A DNA stretch of 44,901 bases from Thiomicrorhabdus heinhorstiae (GCF_013391765.2 NZ_JACBGI020000020.1:1-44901); one strand, 5' to 3'; counted from the stretch's first letter, positions 9,388 to 20,715 are shown. The notes: generated by a model not told the origin, from the sequence alone. Made by a program: numbers and translations.

Positions 9388-10311
9388 ATGTCATATGCAT
9401 TCGTTTTCCCTGGTCAAGGGTCGCAATCGGTTGGAATGTTATCCGAACTGGCAGTACAGCATAAGGTAGTAACAGATGTGTACGCGCAAGCGTCCGAAGT
9501 CTTGGGGTATGATTTGTGGAATCTGGTTCAAAACGATGCCGACGGCAAGTTGAATCAGACGGATGTCACTCAGCCGGCGATGCTGGCAGCCGGGATTGCT
9601 GTTTATCGCGCTCTTGGAAAGAGTAAAGAGTTGGCACCGGCTTTTATGGCGGGCCATTCTCTGGGTGAGTATACCGCTTTGGTCGCTTCTGGTGTTATGA
9701 CGTTGGAGCAGGGGATTGAACTGGTTGCCGAGCGCGGTCGTTTGATGCAAACGGCGGTTGCTCCGGGTGAAGGAGCCATGGCCGCAGTTCTAGGTCTGGA
9801 GGATGAGCAAGTGGTAGCTGTTTGCGAACAAGCTGAAGGAATCGTCGAAGCTGTGAACTTTAACTCTCCTGGGCAGGTGGTGATTGCCGGTTATAAAGCG
9901 GCTGTCGACCAAGCGATGAAGCTGGCCGAAGAGGCCGGTGCTTCACGCGTTGTTCCTCTTGCTGTGAGTGTTCCTTCACATTGCTCTCTAATGAAGCCGG
10001 CAGCAGATAAGCTGGCAGAAAAGTTACAGGCTATGCAGTTGAATATGCCGCAGGTTCCGGTTTTGCATAACGTGAATTTCAGTCAGGCCGGCAGTACGGA
10101 TGAGATTAAAGAGCTGTTGGTTCAGCAGTTGTATCGTCCTGTGCAGTGGGTGAAAACGGTTAATGCTATGAAAGAACAAGGTGTTGATGGTTTGTATGAA
10201 CTCGGACCTGGCAAGGTTTTGATGGGATTGAACCGTCGTATTGACCGAAAAATGGGGATGCAGGCGGTGTTTGATGAGGCAACACTGGAAAAAGCCTTAT
10301 CCAGCCTATAG
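9388..10311 (+). CDS. fabD: Malonyl-CoA-ACP transacylase
   Basis: Transfers malonyl from CoA to ACP to supply the elongation cycle. Family motifs are FVFPGQGSQ at the start, GHSLGEY with nucleophile S91, and VPSHCSLM with catalytic H198. The ATG at 9388 (MSYAFVFPGQG, 307 aa) is preferred over the in-frame GTG at 9382, because AGGAAG lies 7 nt upstream of the ATG and relatives begin there. It follows the terminator after fabH and precedes fabG by 45 bp. Confidence 0.96.
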   Translation: MSYAFVFPGQGSQSVGMLSELAVQHKVVTDVYAQASEVLGYDLWNLVQNDADGKLNQTDVTQPAMLAAGIAVYRALGKSKELAPAFMAGHSLGEYTALVASGVMTLEQGIELVAERGRLMQTAVAPGEGAMAAVLGLEDEQVVAVCEQAEGIVEAVNFNSPGQVVIAGYKAAVDQAMKLAEEAGASRVVPLAVSVPSHCSLMKPAADKLAEKLQAMQLNMPQVPVLHNVNFSQAGSTDEIKELLVQQLYRPVQWVKTVNAMKEQGVDGLYELGPGKVLMGLNRRIDRKMGMQAVFDEATLEKALSSL

Positions 10312-10356
10312 AATTGGTGCAATATCAAAATAAACAAAAATAAAGGTGGACATATC

Positions 10357-11097
10357 ATGTTAACAGGAAAGGTCGCTTTCGTTACCGGTGCCAGCCGTGG
10401 AATCGGTAAGGCCATCGCGCTGGATCTGGCTGCACAGGGTGCAATCGTTATCGGTACGGCGACATCGGAATCGGGTGCGCAAAGCATTTCGGATTACTTG
10501 GCCGAAGCAGGTGCACAAGGTGCCGGGAGATGTTTGAATGTGACTGATGCGGAAATGATCGCGGAAGTGCTCGATGAAGTTGCCAAAACGTTTGGCGTTC
10601 CGACCATTTTGGTAAACAATGCCGGAATTACCCGCGATAATCTTTTGATGCGTATGAAAGACAGTGAGTGGGATGACATTATTCAGACAAATCTGAATTC
10701 TGTTTACCGTATGAGCAAGGCCTGCTTGCGCGGTATGATGAAGGCCAAAGGCGGACGTATTATTAATATTGCGTCGGTTGTCGGTGTCATGGGGAATGCG
10801 GGGCAGACCAACTATGCGGCAGCCAAAGCCGGTATTATCGGTTTTAGCAAATCTCTGGCTCGTGAAGTCGGTGCGCGCAACATTACGGTTAATACCATCG
10901 CTCCAGGATTTATCGATACCGACATGACGCGTGCTTTACCGCAAGAGCAGCGTGACGCTTTGACTCAGCAAATCCCGTTGAGTCGTTTGGGTGAGCCGGA
11001 AGATATTGCTAAGGCGGTGACCTTTTTAGCCGGTGACGGTGGGGCTTATATTACCGGTCAGACCCTGAACGTTAACGGCGGTATGTATATGGTATAA
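10357..11097 (+). CDS. fabG: 3-oxoacyl-ACP reductase FabG
   Basis: NADPH-dependent reduction of 3-ketoacyl-ACP, a short-chain dehydrogenase/reductase. The nucleotide-binding motif TGASRGIG lies near the N-terminus and NNAG follows near residue 88. The catalytic Ser-Tyr-Lys is S140, Y153, K157, and the C-terminus ends in GQTLNVNGGMYM, typical of FabG. Length 246 aa. The ATG at 10357 is preceded by AAAGGTGGA. It is co-directional with fabD. Confidence 0.96.
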   Translation: MLTGKVAFVTGASRGIGKAIALDLAAQGAIVIGTATSESGAQSISDYLAEAGAQGAGRCLNVTDAEMIAEVLDEVAKTFGVPTILVNNAGITRDNLLMRMKDSEWDDIIQTNLNSVYRMSKACLRGMMKAKGGRIINIASVVGVMGNAGQTNYAAAKAGIIGFSKSLAREVGARNITVNTIAPGFIDTDMTRALPQEQRDALTQQIPLSRLGEPEDIAKAVTFLAGDGGAYITGQTLNVNGGMYMV

Positions 11098-11134
11098 GCC
11101 CGGACATCCGGCTTAGTCAGGCGGTGCTGCGCCT
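11096..11134 (+). terminator. Two hairpins just after fabG (weak terminator or attenuator)
   Basis: AAGC.CGGA pairs with TCCGGCTT (11096-11114, one bulge), starting in the fabG stop codon; a second short stem, AGGCG/CGCCT, lies at about 11120-11134. The run after it (TTTGTGG) is a poor U-tract. These may reduce read-through into acpP or stabilise the fabG mRNA end. Confidence 0.35.
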
Positions 11135-11161
11135 TTGTGGGTAAAAAGCTCAAACTAAAAC

Positions 11162-11190
11162 TTGAAAATCGCGAGCGTTAGAGCGAAAAT
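11162..11190 (+). promoter_or_regulatory. Candidate acpP promoter
   Basis: TTGAAA (11162-11167), a 17-nt spacer, GAAAAT (11185-11190): 5/6 and 4/6 matches to sigma70 consensus. ACP is made in large excess over the Fab enzymes, so its own promoter would make sense, but the -10 match is modest. Confidence 0.35.
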
Positions 11191-11245
11191 ACCCCAAATT
11201 TAAAATTTTTAACAAAATTAACAAACAACAAGACTGGAGAATTCC

Positions 11246-11479
11246 ATGAGCGGTATTGAAGAACGCGTAAAGAAAATTGTAGTTGAACAACTAGGTGTTG
11301 AAGAAGATCAGGTTACTCCTGATGCTTCTTTCGTAGATGATTTGGGAGCGGATTCTCTGGACACCGTTGAGTTGGTTATGGCTTTGGAAGAAGAGTTTGA
11401 CTGCGAAATTCCTGACGAAGAAGCTGAGAAGATCTCTACTCTAGCTCAAGCAACTGCTTACGTTGAAGCTAACCTGTAA
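11246..11479 (+). CDS. acpP: Acyl carrier protein
   Basis: Carries growing acyl chains on a 4'-phosphopantetheine arm attached to S37 in the conserved GADSLDTVE motif. 77 residues, strongly acidic, starting [17 protein letters not shown] as in classical AcpP. GGAGA precedes the ATG. It is flanked by a 148-bp upstream gap with a candidate promoter and by a strong terminator downstream, suggesting a separately abundant monocistronic transcript. Confidence 0.98.
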   Translation: MSGIEERVKKIVVEQLGVEEDQVTPDASFVDDLGADSLDTVELVMALEEEFDCEIPDEEAEKISTLAQATAYVEANL

Positions 11480-11505
11480 GGTTTGTCTTTAAAGCTTATG
11501 CTTAT

Positions 11506-11532
11506 AAAAAGCCGTTTTTACGGCTTTTTTTA
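11506..11532 (+). terminator. Rho-independent terminator after acpP
   Basis: AAAAAGCCGT pairs with ACGGCTTTTT (10 bp, 4-nt loop) and runs into seven T residues. It ends the acpP transcript before fabF. A further hairpin, AGGCAAG/CTTGCCT, lies at 11567-11585 in the fabF leader. Confidence 0.92.
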
Positions 11533-11616
11533 TGCTTGTAACATTGATAAAGTGCCTTTCTAGGGCAGGCAAGAACTCCTTGCCTAAATAGATATTTTGA
11601 TTAAGAGGGTCCTATT

Positions 11617-12861
11617 TTGACAAAGCGTCGAGTCGTGATTACCGGTTTGGGTGTATTGTCCGCGGTTGGTTTGGATGTAAAAGAGAACTGGCAGAATATT
11701 TTGGCAGGTAAAAGTGGCATCGATTATTTGACCAAATTCGATACCGAGCCGTTTTCTGTCAGCTTTGGCGGCGAAGTGAAAGGCTTTCAGGTAGCTGATT
11801 ACATCAAACCGAAAGAAGCTAAAAAAATGGATCCGTTTATTCATTATGGTATTGCCGCAGGCGTACAGGCGATCCAGGACTCGGGATTGGAAATTACTGA
11901 AGAGAATGCTTCGCGTATCGGGGTTTCCATCGGTTCGGGAATCGGTGGTATCGGTTCTATCGAAACCCAGTATGCGACTTATTTGAAATCGGGCCCGCGT
12001 CGAGTGTCGCCTTTCTTTGTGCCAAGTTCAATTATCAATATGGTCGCCGGTAACTTGTCGATCATGTTTGGTTTGAAAGGGCCGAATATGGCAATCGGTA
12101 CTGCTTGCGCGACTGGAACTCACAGTATCGGTGATGCAGCGCGTATGATCCAGTACGGAGATGCCGATGCGATGGTGGCCGGTGGTGCCGAATACGCAAC
12201 GACTGAGCTTGGTCTGGCCGGTTTCGCAGCAGCCCGTGCCTTATCGACGCGTAACGACAATCCGCAGGCGGCCAGTCGTCCGTGGGATAAGGATCGTGAC
12301 GGTTTTGTATTGAGCGATGGTGCTGGAGCGGTTGTCCTGGAAGAATACGAGCACGCTAAAGCACGTGGTGCGAAGATTTATGCGGAGGTGCTTGGTTTCG
12401 GTATGAGCGGCGATGCTTATCACATGACCCTGCCGGCATCCGGCGGAGAGGGGGCGGCGCGTTGCATGACAACCGCTTTGCATAATGCACAGTTGGACCC
12501 GAGCAAAATCGATTATATCAATGCACACGGCACTTCAACACCTGCCGGAGACCTTTGCGAAACCAGTGCGGTGAAATCGGTGTTCGGTGATCACGCTTAT
12601 AACTTATGCATGAGCTCGACCAAGTCCATGACCGGTCATGCTTTGGGTGCCGCGGGTGCGATGGAAGCAGTTTTCACTGCGCTGGCTTTGAAAGAACAGA
12701 TTATGCCTCCGACCATTAACCTGGATAATCCTGAAGAGGGTTGTGATTTGGATTATGTTGCCCACACGGCGCGTGATGCCAAAATCGAGTATGCTCTATC
12801 CAACTCTTTCGGTTTCGGTGGAACCAATGCCACTCTGGTATTGGGGCGCATCGACGCTTAA
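11617..12861 (+). CDS. fabF: Beta-ketoacyl-ACP synthase II
   Basis: Elongating condensing enzyme of fatty acid synthesis. The Cys-His-His triad is C164 (in TACATGTH), H304 (in HGTSTPAGD) and H341 (in [10 protein letters not shown]). Length 414 aa, as in E. coli FabF (413). The start is TTG at 11617: the protein then begins [14 protein letters not shown], matching the family, and AAGAGGG lies upstream. It heads the compact run fabF-pabB-pabC-mltG-tmk-holB-tatD. Confidence 0.96.
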   Translation: MTKRRVVITGLGVLSAVGLDVKENWQNILAGKSGIDYLTKFDTEPFSVSFGGEVKGFQVADYIKPKEAKKMDPFIHYGIAAGVQAIQDSGLEITEENASRIGVSIGSGIGGIGSIETQYATYLKSGPRRVSPFFVPSSIINMVAGNLSIMFGLKGPNMAIGTACATGTHSIGDAARMIQYGDADAMVAGGAEYATTELGLAGFAAARALSTRNDNPQAASRPWDKDRDGFVLSDGAGAVVLEEYEHAKARGAKIYAEVLGFGMSGDAYHMTLPASGGEGAARCMTTALHNAQLDPSKIDYINAHGTSTPAGDLCETSAVKSVFGDHAYNLCMSSTKSMTGHALGAAGAMEAVFTALALKEQIMPPTINLDNPEEGCDLDYVAHTARDAKIEYALSNSFGFGGTNATLVLGRIDA

Positions 12862-12888
12862 TGCCGAATTATTTCAGGAAGCGGGTTC

Positions 12889-14277
12889 ATGTCGACTAAG
12901 CAAGTGCAATCTGTGATTAGCCGTCTGATCCCGCTTGCACATGGACAGACGGTCGATTTAAGCCTCTTCCATCGCCTCAATCCGGAACGCTATCCGGTTT
13001 TATTGGAAAGCGTCGCCAAGGGGCAACTGGGTCGTTACGACATTCTAATGGCCTTCCCCCAGGAGACCTTGCGTTTGGATTCTCCGGACGGACAGCAAGC
13101 CTTTGTCGAACAAGTTCAAACCGCTCTGGCTGAAAACGCTGTTGACGGTAGTGAATTTGAGCAATCTCTGCCGTTTAGCGGCGGTTGGTTTGCCTATTTC
13201 AGTTACGACTATGCCCAGGTGGTCGAACCGGTCCTGAACCTTCCGAAAAATCAATTTCCACTTGCTCTGCTTACCCGCATTCCGGCTGCTTTTATTTATG
13301 ATCATCAGGAAGCCGCTCTGTTTATACTTGCGGAAAGCGACTTTGAAACCTGTCTGGATACCATGCAGGCTGATCTTGCAACGGTTTTAAAGTCTGCTAA
13401 TGGTCCAGTGAAGTATTCACGAGCCGAAGATTTGTGTGAGGAAGAAGACGAGAAGTTTTTGCAGGGCGTGGAAGCGATCAAGGATTACATTCTGGCCGGA
13501 GACGTCTTTCAGGTAAACTTGTCGCGCGAGTGGAATTTTTCGTTGCCTTCCAGCGCCGATGCGGTCGATTTATACGACGCTTTGCGGGAAAACAATCCGG
13601 CACCGTTTGCCTGTCTGGCGCATTTGTCTCTGGCGGACGGCGAACCCTGGCATATTATCAGTTCGTCCCCGGAACGCCTGGTTAAGTATCGTGCACCTTG
13701 GGTAGAAACCCGGCCGATTGCCGGAACCCGGCGCCGAAGTGCCGATCCTGATGCCGATAAGGCTTTGATCGATGAATTAATTGCTCATCCCAAAGAGCGT
13801 GCCGAACACATTATGCTCATCGATTTAGAGCGTAACGACCTAGGGCGTATCTGTCAGCCGGGGACGGTTGAGGTGAATGAATTGATGGTGGTCGAATCCT
13901 ACGAACATGTCCATCATATCGTTTCCAATGTGCGCGGCAAGCTGCAAGAAAATCTGTCTTCTCTGGATATCATCCACGCACTGTTCCCCGGTGGAACCAT
14001 TACCGGTTGTCCGAAAGTGCGTTGCATGGAAATCATTGCCGAGTTGGAGCAGATGCCGCGTGAGGCCTATACCGGATCACTCGGGTACATTAATCGCGAC
14101 GGTTCGATGGACCTGAATATTTTGATTCGAACCATGATGTACTATCAGCGTGAACATCATTCCGAAGTGCGTCTGCGAGCCGGTGCTGGTATTGTTGCCG
14201 ATTCGATTCCCGACAGTGAATTAACCGAGACACGCCATAAAGCCAAAGGGCTGTTAAAAGCCTTGCAGGTTATCTAA
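12889..14277 (+). CDS. pabB: Aminodeoxychorismate synthase component I
   Basis: Converts chorismate and ammonia (from a PabA glutaminase) to 4-amino-4-deoxychorismate for folate. Chorismate-binding enzyme motifs include GDVFQVNLSR, SSPERLV, IMLIDLERNDLGR and FPGGTITGCPK. Length 462 aa. Oddity: the motif that reads PIKGT in E. coli PabB (its Lys traps the substrate covalently) is PIAGT here, as in anthranilate synthase. PabB is nonetheless favoured over TrpE because pabC follows 2 nt later and relatives in this cluster carry pabB or pabC. AGGAAG lies 7 nt before the ATG. Confidence 0.88.
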   Translation: MSTKQVQSVISRLIPLAHGQTVDLSLFHRLNPERYPVLLESVAKGQLGRYDILMAFPQETLRLDSPDGQQAFVEQVQTALAENAVDGSEFEQSLPFSGGWFAYFSYDYAQVVEPVLNLPKNQFPLALLTRIPAAFIYDHQEAALFILAESDFETCLDTMQADLATVLKSANGPVKYSRAEDLCEEEDEKFLQGVEAIKDYILAGDVFQVNLSREWNFSLPSSADAVDLYDALRENNPAPFACLAHLSLADGEPWHIISSSPERLVKYRAPWVETRPIAGTRRRSADPDADKALIDELIAHPKERAEHIMLIDLERNDLGRICQPGTVEVNELMVVESYEHVHHIVSNVRGKLQENLSSLDIIHALFPGGTITGCPKVRCMEIIAELEQMPREAYTGSLGYINRDGSMDLNILIRTMMYYQREHHSEVRLRAGAGIVADSIPDSELTETRHKAKGLLKALQVI

Positions 14278-14279
14278 AT

Positions 14280-15182
14280 ATGAATGCCCAACCGATAATC
14301 TGGGTAAACGGCCGTCGACAAGCTGATTTACCTGTGACGGATAGAGGTTTGCAATACGGTGACGGCTTTTTCACGACCGCTTTGATTGTCTGCGGGCGCC
14401 TGTTGAATTGGCAAGCGCATTGGCGTCGGCTGCAGAATTCGGCTGTTCGCTTGAAGATGCCGGAATTATGCCAAGCCTCGTTACTTGCTGAAATCAAAAA
14501 CGCACTTGCTGAGCTGACTTCAATTGAAACCCATGCGGATAATGCCTGGATTCTCAAAATACTGATCACCAGAGGCAGTGGCGGCAGAGGCTATCAACCG
14601 CCGCGGGAAGCCGAAATCACTCGAATTCTGCAATTCAGCCATACAACAGATGCATTTTCCTGCGGTGCTTCGGCAATCGAGCTGCCGATTCAAGCTGCCA
14701 TGTCGATCCCGGTTTGCATTACTCTATCAGGGATGCAACCGCAATTAGCCGGTATCAAGCACCTTAACCGTCTGGAAAATGTATTGGCTCGCGCTGAGTT
14801 AGAGGAATCTCCGGAAGGCTTGATGCTGAACGGTGCCGGTGAGGTAATTGGCGGAACCCAGTCGAACCTGTTTGTGGTTAAAGACGGGCGCCTGTTAACG
14901 CCGATATTGGATTTGAGCGGTGTTGAAGGAACATGTCGTTATCAATTGCTGCGTCTGGCCGAAGAGCAGATGCAGGGAGCTCAAGAGGTTCGTTTGAAAT
15001 TACTTGATCTGCAAGGCGCTGACAGTGTGTTCCTTGCCAATGCGGTGCGTGGTATCATGCCTGTTCGAGAGTTGAAAACCGGGATGGGTACCTGGCATTT
15101 TGCCAATCGAGAAGTTGCTGAATGGCAAAGGCTTTGGCAAAAGTTCCAGAGAGAGAATGGTCTCGATTTACACGTCGACTAA
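14280..15182 (+). CDS. pabC: Aminodeoxychorismate lyase
   Basis: PLP enzyme (fold type IV aminotransferase family) that releases pyruvate from aminodeoxychorismate to give p-aminobenzoate. The PLP lysine is expected at K160 in the AGIKHLNRLENVLA motif; the N-terminal DRGLQYGDGFF motif is also characteristic. 300 aa, slightly longer than E. coli PabC (269). It starts 2 nt after pabB, so the two folate steps are probably translationally coupled, and is followed by mltG as in E. coli. Confidence 0.92.
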   Translation: MNAQPIIWVNGRRQADLPVTDRGLQYGDGFFTTALIVCGRLLNWQAHWRRLQNSAVRLKMPELCQASLLAEIKNALAELTSIETHADNAWILKILITRGSGGRGYQPPREAEITRILQFSHTTDAFSCGASAIELPIQAAMSIPVCITLSGMQPQLAGIKHLNRLENVLARAELEESPEGLMLNGAGEVIGGTQSNLFVVKDGRLLTPILDLSGVEGTCRYQLLRLAEEQMQGAQEVRLKLLDLQGADSVFLANAVRGIMPVRELKTGMGTWHFANREVAEWQRLWQKFQRENGLDLHVD

Positions 15183-15272
15183 TGTTGCTTAATACCGGTT
15201 ACGGACGACGAAGTCTGACAGTGGTTATATTTCATAACACATAATACTGATTGAATTGAAGAGGATAAACGC

Positions 15273-16974
<1,702 letters not shown>

Positions 16975-16976
16975 GT

Positions 16977-17984
16977 ATGAATCAGGATGAAATCTATCCA
17001 TGGCTCCAGCCGGCTTGGCAGGATTGGAAAAAGCTGAACAGTCGTCTTGGGCATGCCTACCTGATTTCCGCCTTGCCGGGAGTCGGCATGGAATCCTGGA
17101 TTCGCACTCTGGCAAAAGCCGCTCTGTGTCCGAATACCGCGGCGCACGATCAGACGGCGTGCGGACAATGTTCCAGCTGCCATCTATTCGATACGGATCA
17201 ACATCCGGATTTTTACCATTTGCATCGATTACCGGACAAGAAAGAGATTGGGGTCGATCAAATTCGTGAATTTATCTATCAGCAGCAGGAAACCGCGCAC
17301 CAGGGCGGCTATAAGGTGGCGTGGATCGAGGGGGTCGAGCATTTGAATCTGTCGGCCTTCAACGCTTTGCTGAAAACGTTGGAAGAGCCGGGCGAACGCA
17401 GTCTGTTTTTATTAAGCTGTCATCAGGTCGCGAATCTGCCGGCGACTATTAAAAGCCGTTGCCAGCAGATTCATTTACCGACTCCGCCTTTAGAGGTTGC
17501 CAATCAATGGTTGAGCATGCAATGTCCGCAAATGGATCAGGCTCTGCTGAAGCGTGCTCTGCGGATTAATTGGGGAGCGCCTCTGAAAGCGTTACGTTGG
17601 ATCAAAGAAGGTAAATTCGACGAAGACCGCGAATGGAACGAGGCCTTAAAACAGTTGCAGAGCGGTAAGAAGAATGTGGTTCAAGTCTGTGCGCAATGGT
17701 TGAAATGGCCGCACCCGGAAGCGGTGTTTGACTACTTTTATCAGTGGTCGGTCGGTTTTATCCGTCATCAGGTTTATCCGCAAGCGGGCAACCTTCAAAC
17801 GGATGAAGTATCGGCGGCTTTAAAATTTCAGCAGCAGGTGTTAACCGCTAAATCGTTCTGGCAGCGCAATGCCAATAAAGAACTGGTGCTGGAAAACCTG
17901 TGCTTACAATGGCTCGCGTTGCAGCAAGGAAAACAGGACGAGTCGATTTTCCGCTCACAATTGAATAGGGGACAGTTGGTTTGA
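16977..17984 (+). CDS. holB: DNA polymerase III subunit delta prime
   Basis: Clamp-loader subunit. The N-terminal AAA+ domain carries the four-cysteine zinc module (CPNT..ACGQCSSC, about residues 42-62) and KTLEEPGERSLFLL, typical of delta prime. The position of the ATP-binding loop (SALPGVGMESW) lacks the GKT/S motif, as expected since delta prime does not bind ATP. Start at ATG 16977 with GGAAG upstream (335 aa); an in-frame TTG at 16971 would overlap tmk. Its stop overlaps the tatD start by 4 nt. Confidence 0.92.
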   Translation: MNQDEIYPWLQPAWQDWKKLNSRLGHAYLISALPGVGMESWIRTLAKAALCPNTAAHDQTACGQCSSCHLFDTDQHPDFYHLHRLPDKKEIGVDQIREFIYQQQETAHQGGYKVAWIEGVEHLNLSAFNALLKTLEEPGERSLFLLSCHQVANLPATIKSRCQQIHLPTPPLEVANQWLSMQCPQMDQALLKRALRINWGAPLKALRWIKEGKFDEDREWNEALKQLQSGKKNVVQVCAQWLKWPHPEAVFDYFYQWSVGFIRHQVYPQAGNLQTDEVSAALKFQQQVLTAKSFWQRNANKELVLENLCLQWLALQQGKQDESIFRSQLNRGQLV

Positions 17985-18763
17985 TCGTAGATTCACATTG
18001 CCATTTGAATATTTTGCCGGCCGATGAATTAGGTTCGATCGACGAGATTATCGAACGCGCCGAGTCTTTGGGCGTGGAACGGATGATGTGCATTGCGATC
18101 GGTCCGGAGCAATGGCACGAAGTGTTGCAGCTGGCGGAGAACCATCCGCAGGTGTATGCCGCAATCGGCGTACACCCGTGCGAACCGCAGGAAGTAGTCA
18201 TCAGTGATGAGGCATTGCTGGAAGCGGCATCGCATCCAAAGGTGTTGGCGATCGGTGAAGTCGGCCTGGATTACTTCCATTTCGATCCGCAAAGCGATAT
18301 GAGCTGGCAGCATGATCGTTTTCGTCAGCAGATCCGCATCGCCAAACAGTTGAAAAAACCGTTGGTGATTCATACACGCAATTCGACGGACGACTGCCTG
18401 AACATTTTGCAAGAAGAGAATGCCGAAGAGATCGGCGGCATTATGCACTGCTTCGTCGAGGATATGCAGATTGCAGAAAGAGCCATGAAACTCGGTTTTT
18501 ATATTTCTTTCTCCGGAATTGTGACCTTTAAGAACGCCAAGGAATTAAAGCAGGTTGCCGCCGAAGTTCCGCTGGATCGAATTCTGGTAGAAACCGATTC
18601 GCCGTATCTGGCGCCGATGCCTTATAGAGGCAAAACCAATCAGCCGGGTTACACCCGTTATGTCGCCGAAGAGATCGCACGTTTGAAAAATCTCCCTCTG
18701 GAGACCGTAGCTGAAGCGACCAGCGAAAACTTTAAACGTCTGTTCCGTTTAAGCGAGTTGTGA
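17981..18763 (+). CDS. TatD-family metal-dependent hydrolase (YcfH type)
   Basis: Metal-dependent TIM-barrel hydrolase; family members show DNase or exonuclease activity, while the role of the YcfH branch is unclear. Metal ligands include H6 and H8 (VDSHCHLN), E93 (GEVGLDY) and D206 (ETDSPYLAP). Length 260 aa. The start is a TTG overlapping the holB stop (TTGA), giving MIVDSHCH as in relatives. It closes the tmk-holB-tatD run, the E. coli order. Confidence 0.88.
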   Translation: MIVDSHCHLNILPADELGSIDEIIERAESLGVERMMCIAIGPEQWHEVLQLAENHPQVYAAIGVHPCEPQEVVISDEALLEAASHPKVLAIGEVGLDYFHFDPQSDMSWQHDRFRQQIRIAKQLKKPLVIHTRNSTDDCLNILQEENAEEIGGIMHCFVEDMQIAERAMKLGFYISFSGIVTFKNAKELKQVAAEVPLDRILVETDSPYLAPMPYRGKTNQPGYTRYVAEEIARLKNLPLETVAEATSENFKRLFRLSEL

Positions 18764-18770
18764 TCATCCT

Positions 18771-20588
18771 ATGAGACATCTTTCCGCTTCTGCACCCATG
18801 CAAAAAGTTGATCTGTGCGGTCGAGATTACTCTTGGCGGCGTATTTACGAATTGGTGTTGCAACATAAACCGGCACTGATTAAAGCGCATTTTATCGCTC
18901 TGTTCGCCATGTTAGTGACGGTGCCTTTGCCGCTCTTGCTGCCATTGCTGGTAGATGAGGTGCTGCTGGATAAGCCGAGCCATATTGTTCATACCTTAAA
19001 TTATTTTGTCTCCGAAGCCTGGCAGGGGCCGGTCTACTATATTCTCGCTATCACGGTTATTACGATTTTCCTGCGCTTTCTCGGCTTGGTCTTCGGAGTC
19101 TGGCAGGTGCAGCAGTTTACGGTGATTGCCAAAGACGTTACCTATCGCATTCGCAAAGATCTGCTGCAACGGGTTCAGGGTGTGGCGATGGCGCAATATG
19201 AAACCATGGGCAGCGGCAGTGTTTCCGCTACCATGGTCAATGACGTTAACACCATCGATACTTTTCTTGGAACTACGGTCGGCAAACTGATTATTGCCGT
19301 CTTTTCGTTAATCGGGGTTACGGCTGTTTTGTTGTGGTTGCACTGGCAGCTGGCACTGTTTATTCTGTTTATGAATCCGGTGGTCATCTACTTTACGATG
19401 CGCATGGGCCGGAAAGTCAAAACCCTGAAAAAAGATGAAAACAATGCGATTGATGCTTTCCAGCAGGCATTGACGGAAACTCTGGATGCGTTGCAGCAGG
19501 TGCGCGCCGCAAATCAGGATCACTCTTTTTTTGAGCGCATTCGCGGGCGAGCAGAAGCGATTCGCAGCAGCTCGGAAGCGTTCACGTGGAAGAGTGATGC
19601 CGCTAACCGTTTCTCTTTTATGATTTTCCTGATCGGCTTTGATCTGTTCCGTGGCGCCAGTATGTTGATGGTGGTGTTTTCCGGTCTGTCGATCGGGGAG
19701 ATGATGGCGGTATTCGGCTATCTGTGGTTTATGATGGGACCGGTGCAGGAAGTTCTGGCGATTCAATACGGCTACAGTGCCGCCAGCGGAGCCTTGCAAC
19801 GGATTAATGACGTACTCGATCTGGATCAGGAGCCGCAGTTCCCGCAGAAAGCCAACCCGTTTAATTGTGATACGGCCATCGGCGTCAGAGTTGAAAATCT
19901 CTCTTTTGCTTATCCTGGTAAGGAACACAATGTTCTGAACAGCTTGAATTTTGCCATCGCTCCGGGAGAAAAACTGGCTTTGGTCGGTGCCAGCGGCGGC
20001 GGGAAAACCACTCTGGTTCAGTTGCTGTTAGGTTTCTATCAGCCGAAAGAAGGGCAGATCTATTACGGCGACGTTCCGATGACGGATATCGGTCAGCATT
20101 GCGTGCGCCAGCATGTCGCTACGGTTCTTCAGCATCCGATGCTGTTTCATCAGTCGATTCGTTTTAATCTCACTTTGGGGCAGACTATCCCTGACGAAGT
20201 ATTATGGCAAGCTCTTGAGCAGGCGCAGTTGGCGGATAAAGTCCGTGAACTGGATGAACAGCTGGATTCGATTGTCGGGCGTAACGGTATCAAACTGTCC
20301 GGCGGTCAGCGTCAGCGTTTGGCGATTGCCCGCATGATTCTGCAAGATCCGAAAGTTGTGATTATGGATGAAGCGTCCTCGGCATTGGATATGGAGACCG
20401 AACGTCAGTTGTATGTCGATTTGGCACCGTTTCTGGAAGGTCGAACCACGCTGATTGTTGCCCACCGCTTGAGTTCGATCCGTCAGGCCGATCGGATTCT
20501 GGTATTTGAAGATGGTCATATTATCGAAAGCGGCAGCCACGACGAACTGATGGCTCAAGAGGGGACTTACCACAAGTTATACCGCTGA
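18771..20588 (+). CDS. ABC exporter, transmembrane and ATPase half-transporter (MsbA-like)
   Basis: Type IV ABC exporter half-molecule, expected to work as a dimer in the inner membrane, with an N-terminal membrane domain (about residues 35-335) and a C-terminal ATPase. The ATPase has Walker A GASGGGKT (406-413), signature LSGGQRQR, Walker B VVIMDEASSALD and the switch histidine in VAHRLS. 605 aa. It starts 7 nt after tatD with a poor Shine-Dalgarno sequence, so coupling is likely. The substrate (lipid, drug or peptide) cannot be told; no lpxK follows, so true MsbA is not favoured. Confidence 0.82.
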   Translation: MRHLSASAPMQKVDLCGRDYSWRRIYELVLQHKPALIKAHFIALFAMLVTVPLPLLLPLLVDEVLLDKPSHIVHTLNYFVSEAWQGPVYYILAITVITIFLRFLGLVFGVWQVQQFTVIAKDVTYRIRKDLLQRVQGVAMAQYETMGSGSVSATMVNDVNTIDTFLGTTVGKLIIAVFSLIGVTAVLLWLHWQLALFILFMNPVVIYFTMRMGRKVKTLKKDENNAIDAFQQALTETLDALQQVRAANQDHSFFERIRGRAEAIRSSSEAFTWKSDAANRFSFMIFLIGFDLFRGASMLMVVFSGLSIGEMMAVFGYLWFMMGPVQEVLAIQYGYSAASGALQRINDVLDLDQEPQFPQKANPFNCDTAIGVRVENLSFAYPGKEHNVLNSLNFAIAPGEKLALVGASGGGKTTLVQLLLGFYQPKEGQIYYGDVPMTDIGQHCVRQHVATVLQHPMLFHQSIRFNLTLGQTIPDEVLWQALEQAQLADKVRELDEQLDSIVGRNGIKLSGGQRQRLAIARMILQDPKVVIMDEASSALDMETERQLYVDLAPFLEGRTTLIVAHRLSSIRQADRILVFEDGHIIESGSHDELMAQEGTYHKLYR

Positions 20589-20653
20589 TGCCGAAGTCGT
20601 CGCTATCTGATCTGGAACGGATTGTATAAATACTTATAGACATTACAGGCAAT

Positions 20654-20693
20654 AAAAAACCGACTTGAATCCTGTGACTCAAGTCGGTTTTTT
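20654..20693. terminator. Bidirectional terminator between the ABC exporter and folD
   Basis: AAAAAACCGACTTGA pairs with TCAAGTCGGTTTTTT (15 bp, 10-nt loop). A tracts on one side and T tracts on the other make it work in both directions for the converging transcripts. Confidence 0.93.
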
Positions 20694-20715
20694 ATTCGAA
20701 GAGCGGAATGGAAAC

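Noticed and set aside
18771-20588. Naming the ABC exporter MsbA
   Set aside because: Sequence motifs are generic and no lpxK follows; the substrate cannot be decided.
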